Below, in pieces: positions 23,156 through 30,793 of a DNA stretch of 64,000 nt. Where the stretch lies: assembly GCA_900541345.1 (NCBI GenBank), contig UQJE01000003.1, forward strand, positions 11,109 to 75,108. The letters are read 5' to 3'. Source of the stretch: an uncultured Blautia sp. GTDB lineage: Bacteria > Bacillota > Clostridia > Lachnospirales > Lachnospiraceae. The notes below the pieces were generated by a model that was not told the DNA's origin, made no database searches, and saw only the letters and a program-made list of their open reading frames with translations. How positions within the stretch are numbered: position 1 is the first letter of the stretch; each line of letters opens with the position of its first letter. A program made the translations under genes and the position numbers.

Positions 23156-23196
23156 AGTTTCCTCCAAATATAATTACTTATATTATAATCACAGCT

Positions 23197-23225
23197 ATTA
23201 TAACACCGGGGTAGGGAATTTGAAA
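23197..23225 (-). promoter_or_regulatory. Promoter of the trkA-trkH operon
   Basis: On the minus strand TTTCAA (23225-23220) and TATAAT (23202-23197), 17-base spacing, about 40 bases before the start. Confidence 0.5.
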
Positions 23226-23240
23226 TAGAAAAATTATTAT

Positions 23241-23349
23241 TTGAAACTTTTTCACCTGTATGTCTATTTAACAGGTGAGAAGAAAAATAAGAAGGAGGTG
23301 ATATTTGATAAATAAAATCAATATCTGTATGAAAAAAGGCAATATATGA
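23241..23349 (+). promoter_or_regulatory. Orphan promoter, palindrome and perfect ribosome binding site with a 14-codon frame
   Basis: In the gap between araC and trkA the plus strand has TTGAAA (23241-23246) and TATTTA (23265-23270). An inverted repeat TCACCTGT (23252-23259)/ACAGGTGA (23271-23278) surrounds the -10 box. Next come an 11-base perfect Shine-Dalgarno AAGGAGGTGAT (23292-23302) and a TTG-started 14-codon frame (23305-23349). Anything transcribed from here would run antisense into the AraC gene. It may be a leader peptide or a small RNA; it could also be coincidence. Confidence 0.35.
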
Positions 23350-23372
23350 GTAGAATATCACAGCTTGTTTTT

Positions 23373-24278
23373 TTATAATAAGTAAGATTTTTGGCAAATA
23401 TATTCTTTTGGATTTTGCCCTGTACGTTCACGGAACGCTTTGGAGAACCGACTGGAATTGCTGAATCCTGTGAGCTGAGATACCTGAGAAACAGAATAGC
23501 GTCCACTTAGAAGGAGGGGAAGACTTTGTCTTATCCTGTAGTCACTAAGATATTGAGTGATTGTCTTTCCTGTCATTTTTTTAAAAAAGCGGCAGCAGGT
23601 TTCTTTGGTAAGACTCATATGGAGTGACATATTCCGGAGTGAAAGCGGTTCTTCATAGTGAGTATGAATATAATCAAAAAAGAGCTGCAGCCGCGATAGG
23701 TCTTCCTCATTGGAAGGTACCCAGTTTTTGAGACTTTCCTGATGTTCAGCAATAATTTGAAAAAAAGCATCACAGAGCAGACTTTTTATTTTTAATTGAA
23801 ATCCGTATGGTTTTTGAGAAAAGTACTCGTCTGCTTTTTGGAAAAGATTTATAATTTTGCGGTCGTTTTCACAGGAGGAATCCAGAATAATATAAGGGAG
23901 ATTCTGGTTGCATAGAAAAGGGCGAAAACAGTTTTTTTCAATGTCGCTTCCCCATGAATCATAAAGAAACACAGGTTGTATCAGAATGGTAAGAAGCTGT
24001 ACATCTTCGTCCTTAAAGGGCAGAGTGCTGTGAGATACATTGGAATTTATAATAAGAGCTTTTCCGGGATGGAGCGAAATAGTGCTCTGGTGGAGGCGGT
24101 ACTGAACAATTCCTTTTTGTACAACAACAACTTCAAGTGTAGGATGCCAGTGGAAAGGAATACAGTGTCCTTGAAAAAAACGAAGATTATCATAGTGAAT
24201 CGTCATGGGAAAGGTATCTGTACCATGATTACATATTTCTTTTTGCTGTTGATCAACTTCTATTGTACGCATTTTCAT
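23373..24278 (-). CDS. AraC family transcriptional regulator with cupin sensor
   Basis: Regulator of 301 residues. The N-terminal half is a cupin ligand-binding domain (HWHPTLEVVVVQKG; SLHPGKALIINSNVSHS). The C-terminal 100 residues carry the double helix-turn-helix: LRNMSLHMSLTKETCCRFFKK and VSQLTGFSNSSRFSKAFRER. It is divergent from a MATE exporter; the 86 bases between the two starts would hold both promoters. It probably controls that exporter. Effector unknown. Confidence 0.86.
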   Translation of the reverse strand: MKMRTIEVDQQQKEICNHGTDTFPMTIHYDNLRFFQGHCIPFHWHPTLEVVVVQKGIVQYRLHQSTISLHPGKALIINSNVSHSTLPFKDEDVQLLTILIQPVFLYDSWGSDIEKNCFRPFLCNQNLPYIILDSSCENDRKIINLFQKADEYFSQKPYGFQLKIKSLLCDAFFQIIAEHQESLKNWVPSNEEDLSRLQLFFDYIHTHYEEPLSLRNMSLHMSLTKETCCRFFKKMTGKTITQYLSDYRIRQSLPLLLSGRYSVSQVSQLTGFSNSSRFSKAFRERTGQNPKEYICQKSYLL

Positions 24279-24364
24279 TTTACGGCTCCTTTCTGACTAC
24301 AGGACTGCTTGTTTTTATTATTATAATAACAGATTATTTTATTTTCAAGAGGAGGAAAAAAGAA

Positions 24365-25711
24365 GTGAAAAGTCTTTCGAAAGAAATAGATTTAACAGTA
24401 GGAAAGCCGTTTCATTCTTTGTGGAAGTTTGCGCTTCCTGTTATAGGAGGCAATCTTTTTCAGCTTTTTTACACGCTGGCAGATTCTGTGATTGTAGGAA
24501 AAACACTGGGAGCAGGCGCGCTTGCAGCAGTAGGTTCCACAAGCATTATTGTTTATTTTGTGCTTTGTTTTATACAGGGATTTACGAATGGATTTGGAAT
24601 TTGTCTTGGACAGAGATGTGGTGCGAAAGATGAAACGGGAATGAGAAAAAGTATTTCAGTTTCTCTCATATTGAGTATTCTTTTCACAGTTATTGTAACG
24701 ATATTGTGTTGTATATTAGCGCATCCTGTTTTGCGGCTGATGCAAACACCGGAAGATATTTATAGAGATGCCTATGCTTATATGTTTGTAGTTCTTCTGG
24801 GAACAGGGACAACTGTTTTTTATAATATGATTTCCAATATTTTAAGAGCATTGGGAGACAGCAGAACACCTCTCTGTTTTCTTGTGTTTTCTTCTATGTT
24901 AAATGTAATTCTTGATATTATATTTATTGTGCCTTTTCATATGGGAGTAGCCGGAGCTGCCTGGGCAACAGTTCTTTCTCAGCTTATTTCTTCTATATGC
25001 TGCCTGATATCCGGCTTAAAAGCATTTCCTGTTCTTCATTTAAGGAAAAAGGATTTTTTTGGAATAAAAGAAACGGTAAAGGTACATGTGAAGCTGGGAT
25101 TTATTATGGGGTTTCAGATGTCAGTGATGTGCATCGGGCAACTTTCTATGCAGGCTTCGGTAAACAGACTTGGGTCTGCAGCAGTGGCAGGATATACAGC
25201 AGCAACCAAAGCAGATCAGGTTTCCGTCCTTGTAAATAATGCCATGATGACTGCCATATCCAATTATGTGGCACAGAATTACGGTGCTGGTAAAAAAGAC
25301 AGGATCCGTAAGGGTGTCTGTGCATGTCTCATTCAGACGGAGACATTAAATGCAATAATGTGTGTATGTATTCTGCTTTTGAGAAAACAGATAGTAGAAC
25401 TTTTTATTGTAAATCCATCGGTTGAAATTGTAACATATTCAAACGGATATCTAAATATAGTAGCCCCATGTTATTTTCTTTTGGGATTGCTTGCTGTGTA
25501 TCGAACTTCCATACAGAGCATGCAAAACAGCATTGCTCCTTTTGCTGCATGTATGATTGAGCTTGTAATGAGAATAGGAAGCACTGTAATTTTGACAGCA
25601 TTTATTGGATATTATGGAGTATGCCTTGCAAGTCCCCTGGCCTGGTCTGGCGCATGTGCGCTTTTAATACCTGTTTATTATAAAATTATGAAGAACACAC
25701 CCTCGCTTTAA
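24365..25711 (+). CDS. MATE family efflux transporter (third of three)
   Basis: Membrane antiporter of 448 residues with two homologous halves and about 12 helices. N-terminal FALPVIGGNLFQLFYTLADS and the second-half motif VNNAMMTAISNYVAQNYGAGKKDR, typical of the DinF-like group, are visible. The start is GTG 24365, preceded by AAGAGGAGG 9 bases away. The open frame extends back to 24263, but that part overlaps the divergent regulator's start and adds an extra hydrophobic segment not expected for MATE proteins. Ends at a perfect palindromic terminator. Likely regulated by the AraC protein encoded divergently. Confidence 0.85.
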   Translation: MKSLSKEIDLTVGKPFHSLWKFALPVIGGNLFQLFYTLADSVIVGKTLGAGALAAVGSTSIIVYFVLCFIQGFTNGFGICLGQRCGAKDETGMRKSISVSLILSILFTVIVTILCCILAHPVLRLMQTPEDIYRDAYAYMFVVLLGTGTTVFYNMISNILRALGDSRTPLCFLVFSSMLNVILDIIFIVPFHMGVAGAAWATVLSQLISSICCLISGLKAFPVLHLRKKDFFGIKETVKVHVKLGFIMGFQMSVMCIGQLSMQASVNRLGSAAVAGYTAATKADQVSVLVNNAMMTAISNYVAQNYGAGKKDRIRKGVCACLIQTETLNAIMCVCILLLRKQIVELFIVNPSVEIVTYSNGYLNIVAPCYFLLGLLAVYRTSIQSMQNSIAPFAACMIELVMRIGSTVILTAFIGYYGVCLASPLAWSGACALLIPVYYKIMKNTPSL

Positions 25712-25722
25712 GCGAGGGTGTG
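25696..25722 (+). terminator. Perfect 27-base palindromic terminator
   Basis: CACACCCTCGCTT and AAGCGAGGGTGTG form 13 pairs with almost no loop. The palindrome includes the MATE stop codon. It may also stop transcription of the convergent cotJC fragment. Confidence 0.75.
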
Positions 25723-25726
25723 CTGT

Positions 25727-26285
25727 TTAATGACAGTTTTTCTGCTCTCTAGAGTGAGGAATCGGCATATCGAAGCTCGGGTTAAAAGCATAAAAGTTCT
25801 TTGCGTCAAGCTCTTCCTGAACGGAGCGAAGTGCTTCGCCGAATCTTTGGAAATGCACAACTTCACGTGCACGAAGGAACCTAATTGGATCAGCGATTTC
25901 CGGTATATCCCGGACAACGCGAAGAATGTTATCGTAGGTGCTTCTGGCTTTTTGTTCTGCTGCAAGGTCTTCGTGAAGATCTGTAATGGGGTCACCCTTG
26001 CTCTGGAATTCACAGGCATTAAAAGGAATACCACCTGCTGCCTGAGGCCAGATTCCGATTGTATGGTCGATATAATAAGGACCGAAACCGGAATTTTTAA
26101 TTTCTTCCATAGAAAGGTTTCGAGTAAGCTGATGAACAATGGTGGAAACCATCTCCAGGTGCGCAAGTTCTTCTGTTGCAATATCGTTCAGTACTGCAGT
26201 TGCCATACGGTTCGGCATGGAGAACCTCTGAGACAGGTAGCGCATAGATGCTCCTATTTCTCCGTCAGGTCCGCCGCATGGCATA
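25727..26285 (-). pseudogene. cotJC: 5'-truncated cotJC/manganese catalase, interrupted next to a recombinase
   Basis: Matches the CotJC-type manganese catalase family from the GGPDGEIGASMRYLSQRFSMP segment to the C-terminus (NFYAFNPSFDMPIP). Retained metal-ligand regions include GGPDGE, ATEELAHLE and REVVHFQRF. The usual first 30 or so residues (beginning MWxYEKKLxYPV and leading into the YGGPDGE segment) are missing. Similarity stops abruptly near 26276-26285. Upstream the open frame runs into the recombinase gene with no ribosome binding site. The recombinase stop codon is only about 40 bases away, so the junction looks like an integration end. Its 5' part may lie elsewhere on the chromosome. 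Unlikely to be functional here unless rejoined. Confidence 0.78.
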
Positions 26286-26321
26286 AGGACATAAGAATAA
26301 GAATGTGTAAAATGGAAAGCG

Positions 26322-27752
26322 TCAGGAGATAAATATATCAAAATAAAGTGTATTGGAGGCTTTATCAAACAGGATTTCATCAATGAAGGACTGGAGAAAA
26401 AGTCTCTTTTTTTCATTGGAAAATTGAGGATTTTGAAAAAGCTCATCAAAGGAAGCAAGAGAAGATGGGAGAGACGGGGGTCGAGAAGCTGGAATGGTTA
26501 AGTGGTGAAGTTTGTTTTCCAGCTCATGTTTTTGTTCCTGAATCCGCAGTTTATTCTCGCGGTATTCGCTAAGTGTGTCGATTCCGTTTTCATAAGCATC
26601 TTTTATCCTACGTTCCCGAAGAGCTAGATTTTCAAGTTGTTGTTTGAGTGATGTTTCTTCCTGGAATTTGAAACAGGAAGTGTTTGTGAGAGGACAAGAT
26701 TCATAAAATGAGAAAGGCTCGATTATTTCAGAAACCCATTGAAAATAAGAAAAGACAGAGGATTCTGCTTTTTTCAGGGAAATATTTACAGGTGTGGTGT
26801 GAAGACCTTTTGCATATTTCCAGCAGGTAAAGATGCGGCAGTTTTTAGAACCGCCAAAGGCCAGGGCAGCGTGGCAGAGAGAACATTTTAAAATGCCGGA
26901 CAGACAGTGCTTTTCGCCGGAAGCGGGAGTGGGATAATATGATATTTTTCCGGACTGTAAAATTTTCATTCTGTTTTCATATTGTTCTTTTGACAGGCGT
27001 GTTTCATGGCTGCCTTCAAAAGAGATACCATTCCACGTGACAGTCCCGGCATAAAAGGGATTTTCCAGAATTCGCATAACGGATCTTCTGTCAAATGGAT
27101 TCCCACGTTTGGTGCGGTAGGAGAGGTTGTTACAGAGTTGGGCAATGTGTGCAGGGGAAAGGTGACAGGTATCAAATTGCTCCATAATAAAAGATACCGC
27201 CTCAAATTCTTTTTCATTGATAACAAACGGTTTTCCTTTTCCGACTGCATTATACCCCAGGCAGGGGCAGGTCTGGTATCCCTGGCGAAGAGCTTTTTCT
27301 TTCATTCCGCGTTTTACTTCACCGGAAAGGCGGATAGAATAATATTCGTCCATCCATTCAATGATTCGTTCAATCAGGGTGCCAAAAGGTCCGTCTGACA
27401 GGGGTTCGGAAACACTGATAACTTCCACTTTATCTTTTTTCAGCATACTTTTGTATACAATAGATTCTTCCTGATTTCTGGCAAAACGGCTGAATTTCCA
27501 CACAAGAATAACTGAAAAAGGATGTGAGGAAGATTTTGCAAGGGCAATCATTTTTTGAAATTCCGGGCGTTTTTGGGCGCTTCTTCCGGAAATGCTTTCT
27601 GTGAAGATAAAATCCTCCGGTATGTGAATGTGATTTGTCCTGGCATATTCCAGACAGAGCCGCTTTTGTGCATCAGGGGAAAGTTCATCCTGGCTATGTG
27701 TGGAGACGCGGATATATAAGGCGCCCACAGAGTGTTCGCATTGCAGTTCCAT
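26322..27752 (-). CDS. Large serine recombinase
   Basis: Site-specific recombinase of 476 residues of the large serine (TnpX/phiC31/SpoIVCA) type. The catalytic domain begins GALYIRVSTHSQDELSPDAQ with nucleophile Ser in RVS, then SGRSAQKRPEFQKMI and VILVWKFSRFARNQEES. A recombinase domain (GRRGNPFDRRSVMRILENPF-like segment; YAGTVTWNG) is followed by a zinc ribbon (CLSGILKCSLCHAAL) and a coiled coil. ATG 27752 is chosen because a GGAGGTGA site lies just upstream; an open extension to 27809 lacks one. The stop lies next to a truncated cotJC, as expected for a recombinase at the end of its element. The rest of the element is not obvious. Confidence 0.9.
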   Translation of the reverse strand: MELQCEHSVGALYIRVSTHSQDELSPDAQKRLCLEYARTNHIHIPEDFIFTESISGRSAQKRPEFQKMIALAKSSSHPFSVILVWKFSRFARNQEESIVYKSMLKKDKVEVISVSEPLSDGPFGTLIERIIEWMDEYYSIRLSGEVKRGMKEKALRQGYQTCPCLGYNAVGKGKPFVINEKEFEAVSFIMEQFDTCHLSPAHIAQLCNNLSYRTKRGNPFDRRSVMRILENPFYAGTVTWNGISFEGSHETRLSKEQYENRMKILQSGKISYYPTPASGEKHCLSGILKCSLCHAALAFGGSKNCRIFTCWKYAKGLHTTPVNISLKKAESSVFSYFQWVSEIIEPFSFYESCPLTNTSCFKFQEETSLKQQLENLALRERRIKDAYENGIDTLSEYRENKLRIQEQKHELENKLHHLTIPASRPPSLPSSLASFDELFQNPQFSNEKKRLFLQSFIDEILFDKASNTLYFDIFIS

Positions 27753-27845
27753 AATCTCACCTCCGAATAGAATATGAGAAAAAGAGAAAAAAAGAACAGA
27801 GACAAACACTTTTTCATATGATGAAAAAAAAGAGCGGTGATGTTT

Positions 27846-27989
27846 ATGAAACCACAGGTGATTCCAAGATTTTGTATTAATGGCAAATATTACAGGCAGG
27901 ATGAGATTTCAGAGAAACAGCTCAGACAAATTTTAGAAAAACGTCTGGAAAAAGCAATGGAGGCTATTTACTATAAAAGAAAATCATGA
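27846..27989 (+). CDS. Small ORF divergent from the recombinase
   Basis: A 47-residue frame starting at ATG 27846 with GGTGA 5 bases upstream; an ATG at 27840 could also serve. The protein is basic, with a helix-prone C-terminal half (ISEKQLRQILEKRLEKAMEA). It lies head-to-head with the recombinase gene, and its last 6 bases overlap the stop of the convergent AraC gene. No family recognised. It could be an excision factor or a remnant; real translation is uncertain. Confidence 0.4.
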   Translation: MKPQVIPRFCINGKYYRQDEISEKQLRQILEKRLEKAMEAIYYKRKS

Positions 27990-29033
27990 GTGACTTTCTG
28001 TGTGTCTGTATTTTCCGGGTGTTGTTCCAAAATGCTTTTTAAAAAGCCGATTAAAGTGTTCAGGATTTTCAAAGCCTGCCATATGGCTGATTTCTGCCAC
28101 ACTGATGTCCGTTGTCGTAAGAAGGGTGCGGGCTTTTTGAAAACGAAGGCTCTGAATAATTTGGGTAAAGGATTTTCCGGTGTATGCTTTGATCAGCCTT
28201 GAACAGTGTCCCTGGGAAAAATGAAAAGTTTCAGCCAGCTCCTGAAGGGTGACGGAATTAAAATGTTCTTCCATATACTGGATAAGCTTCATACATACCA
28301 GATTTCCCTTCCGGGTCATAAGAGGATATTGGATGCGCTCTTCATAATTTTGAAGAATTTTTGCAAAAAGAATCATAAGCTGACTGTTCAGTATATTTTC
28401 GTAATAATTCTTTTTCTCTGTGTATTCCAGAAACATGGTAAGAACATGTTCCCGAAGATTTTTATCCTTGTCTGTATCAAGAATGAGATAAGAGTTTCCG
28501 GTATTGGAAAATAAGGACTGGTTAAAAAACAGGGAAATTTTATTTCCGTCATAAAGCATATTGTAAAAGAGATTTTCAAAAGTTCCCCGGCGAATCAAAA
28601 TATTTAAGACAAGGCTGGAATCAAATACGCTGATGGAGTGGGAAACATGAGGGGCAAGGAGACAGAACTGCCCCTCAGTCAGGGTGATTTCATCCTGATT
28701 GATTTTCTGTGTACAGGAGCCGCAAAGCACATAGGCAAGCTCAAAAAATACATGTTTGTGGCGAAAAGCGGGGGTATAGCGGTTATGTTTACTTAAAATA
28801 ATGCTGTTTTTATTGTCTGGGGAAAAGTATGTTTCATCAGACATGGAAGAGGGCATATATCCCGTATCTACTTCTGTGATGATCAGACGGCGGTTGAGGA
28901 TTTCCTGATAATCCAGATTTTTTAAAAATTCTTCCAGTTTCCATCTTTTCCGGCTCGCATCATAGTAGCTTTCATAAAATTTTTCATCTTCATTAAATTG
29001 AAGAAGAGAAAGGTACAATTCTTCTGTCGTCAT
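27984..29033 (-). CDS. AraC family transcriptional regulator, sugar-type
   Basis: Regulator of 349 residues. A cupin-like sensor (FRHKHVFFELAYVLCGSCTQK; LTEGQFCLLAPHVSHSI) is followed by a C-terminal double helix-turn-helix (LQELAETFHFSQGHCSRLIKAYTG and VAEISHMAGFENPEHFNRLFKKHFG). It is divergent from the sugar transporter at 29179 with 145 bases between starts, and so probably activates the transporter-HPr-rhamnosidase operon in response to the imported sugar. Confidence 0.87.
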   Translation of the reverse strand: MTTEELYLSLLQFNEDEKFYESYYDASRKRWKLEEFLKNLDYQEILNRRLIITEVDTGYMPSSMSDETYFSPDNKNSIILSKHNRYTPAFRHKHVFFELAYVLCGSCTQKINQDEITLTEGQFCLLAPHVSHSISVFDSSLVLNILIRRGTFENLFYNMLYDGNKISLFFNQSLFSNTGNSYLILDTDKDKNLREHVLTMFLEYTEKKNYYENILNSQLMILFAKILQNYEERIQYPLMTRKGNLVCMKLIQYMEEHFNSVTLQELAETFHFSQGHCSRLIKAYTGKSFTQIIQSLRFQKARTLLTTTDISVAEISHMAGFENPEHFNRLFKKHFGTTPGKYRHTESHS

Positions 29034-29178
29034 GAAATAATTTACCTCCGTTTAGAATATTTTTGGTAATCATACCAGAAATATCATAAAACATCAATAA
29101 ATAAGGTGATTAAATGCAATGGCGAACTTTGTCGTTTTTTCATACAATGTAGGAAGAAAGGGAAACGGAGGTTATATC

Positions 29179-30543
29179 ATGGAAAAACAGCAAATGACCG
29201 GAAAGGTCAGAAGAGAAATCTGGAGACAGAGAATCGGATATGGTTCCGCAGATTTTGCGTGTAATCTTATCTGGCAGATGATTTCACTATATCTGTTATA
29301 TTTTTATACAGATGTAATGGACTTAAATGAGGTATCTATTGCCCTTATGTTTGTGGTGTGCAGGGTGATTGATGCAGGTACAGATTTATTAATCGGGTAT
29401 TGTATTGACAAGACGCATACAAAGTGGGGAAAATCACGCCCGTATTTTCTTTTTGGAGCAGCGCCTTTTGCGATTTTTGCAGTTCTGGCATTTTCCGTGC
29501 CGGATATTTCGCCTACAGGAAAACTTGTATATGCTTATGTGACGTATATTGGACTTTCTTTTATGTACACAGTTGTAAATATTCCGATGGCATCTATTCT
29601 TCCAAGCCTTACAGCAAGCACAGAGGAGAGAACGGCGCTTTCCACATCAAGAAAGTTTTTTGGATTTTTGGGAGCGTCTGTTGTAAGCGCAACGGCATTA
29701 AAGCTTGTTGATACATTCGGCGGCGGAAATGAGGCTTTGGGATTCCGTATTGTTATGATTGTATTCGGCATTGCAGGATGTGCGATTTTCTTTTTTACCT
29801 TTGCATCTGTAAGAGAGCGCGTGACAACGGTTTCCACGCAGGCAACGCTTTTGGAAAGTCTGAAATCGCTGGCAAAAAATAAGCCCTGGATTATTTTCGC
29901 TCTCAATGTTCTTGTTATGTGGGGCGGATTTTTTATTCAGACAAGCGCCATTGTATACTATTATAAAGCAGTAATCGGAAGTGTGTCACTTTCTGTTACG
30001 GTAGCTACGATCATGTCTGTAGTTCCTATGGCGGCAAACTTTTTTGTTCCTGTTTTTGCAAAAAGACTGGGAAAACGAAATCTTTATGTCTGTGCAGCGG
30101 CAGTACAGCTTGCAGGACTTCTGATTATCTGGATGGCAGGAATGAATCATACTGTGATTCTGGCAGGGGCGGTTGTAACAGCTTTTGGATACGGCGTAAA
30201 AGAAAGCATTTATTTCTCTATGCAGGCAGATCCTGTCGATTATGGAGAATGGAAAACAGGCATCAATACAGCAGGTTCCTTATCAGCTATTAACGGTTTT
30301 CTTGGAAAAGTTGCGCAGGCAGCTGCCGGAGGAATTGGAGGACTTCTTCTTGCATGGGGAGGATATGAAGGAAGCGCAGCCGTACAGAGTGCGAACGCAG
30401 TGACAGCAATCCGCGCCATGTACCTTTACATTCCAATGATCCTTCTTGTGTGCTCCATTGTGATTATGATGTTCTATAATCTGGATAAGATTTATCCGCA
30501 GATAAAGAAAGAGCTGGAGCAGCGTCAGCAGAATAAGGGGTGA
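29179..30543 (+). CDS. GPH-family sugar:cation symporter (MFS)
   Basis: Glycoside-pentoside-hexuronide symporter of 454 residues with 12 hydrophobic segments. Family features: YGSADFACNLIWQMISLYLLYFYTDV near the start, the DxxIGY-type loop DAGTDLLIGYCIDKTHTKWG with KSRPYFLFGA, and the cytoplasmic GEWKTGINTAGSLSAINGF late in the protein. ATG 29179 follows GGAGG; an in-frame 20-codon extension lacks a site. Followed 7 bases later by an HPr-like gene and then a GH78 enzyme, suggesting import of a rhamnosylated or similar glycoside. Confidence 0.88.
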   Translation: MEKQQMTGKVRREIWRQRIGYGSADFACNLIWQMISLYLLYFYTDVMDLNEVSIALMFVVCRVIDAGTDLLIGYCIDKTHTKWGKSRPYFLFGAAPFAIFAVLAFSVPDISPTGKLVYAYVTYIGLSFMYTVVNIPMASILPSLTASTEERTALSTSRKFFGFLGASVVSATALKLVDTFGGGNEALGFRIVMIVFGIAGCAIFFFTFASVRERVTTVSTQATLLESLKSLAKNKPWIIFALNVLVMWGGFFIQTSAIVYYYKAVIGSVSLSVTVATIMSVVPMAANFFVPVFAKRLGKRNLYVCAAAVQLAGLLIIWMAGMNHTVILAGAVVTAFGYGVKESIYFSMQADPVDYGEWKTGINTAGSLSAINGFLGKVAQAAAGGIGGLLLAWGGYEGSAAVQSANAVTAIRAMYLYIPMILLVCSIVIMMFYNLDKIYPQIKKELEQRQQNKG

Positions 30544-30550
30544 GTAAAGA

Positions 30551-30790
30551 ATGTTAAAAAAAGATGTGTTTTTTCGAACGATGAGTGACATACAGAATTT
30601 TAATAAAATTGCATTTCGATGCGATTATGATGTGGATCTACAGCAGGGAAAATATCTCGTAGATGCAAAATCTATTATGGGTATTTTCAGTATGGATGTA
30701 GGAAAACCACTGGTTCTTGTCCTTCACACAGAAGAGGAAGAAGAGCTGTTGAAATTTCAGGATTATTTTAAAGAGGAAATCGAGGGATAG
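30551..30790 (+). CDS. HPr-like protein lacking the phosphorylatable histidine
   Basis: 79-residue protein with the HPr fold pattern. The regulatory-serine region is well kept (VDAKSIMGIFSMDVGKPLVLVLH, with the Ser-46 equivalent in AKSIMG). The His-15 region (normally GLHARPA) is replaced by TMSDIQNFNKIAF, so it cannot act as a phosphotransfer carrier. This resembles Crh, the regulatory HPr paralogue that assists CcpA. It lies between the transporter and the rhamnosidase in one operon, with 3 bases before the next gene. A local role in catabolite control or in regulating the symporter is inferred. Confidence 0.7.
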   Translation: MLKKDVFFRTMSDIQNFNKIAFRCDYDVDLQQGKYLVDAKSIMGIFSMDVGKPLVLVLHTEEEEELLKFQDYFKEEIEG

Positions 30791-30793
30791 AAG

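Noticed and set aside
26286..26458. Longer start for the cotJC protein (frame open to 26458)
   Set aside because: The extra codons overlap the recombinase gene, have no catalase-like features and no ribosome binding site.
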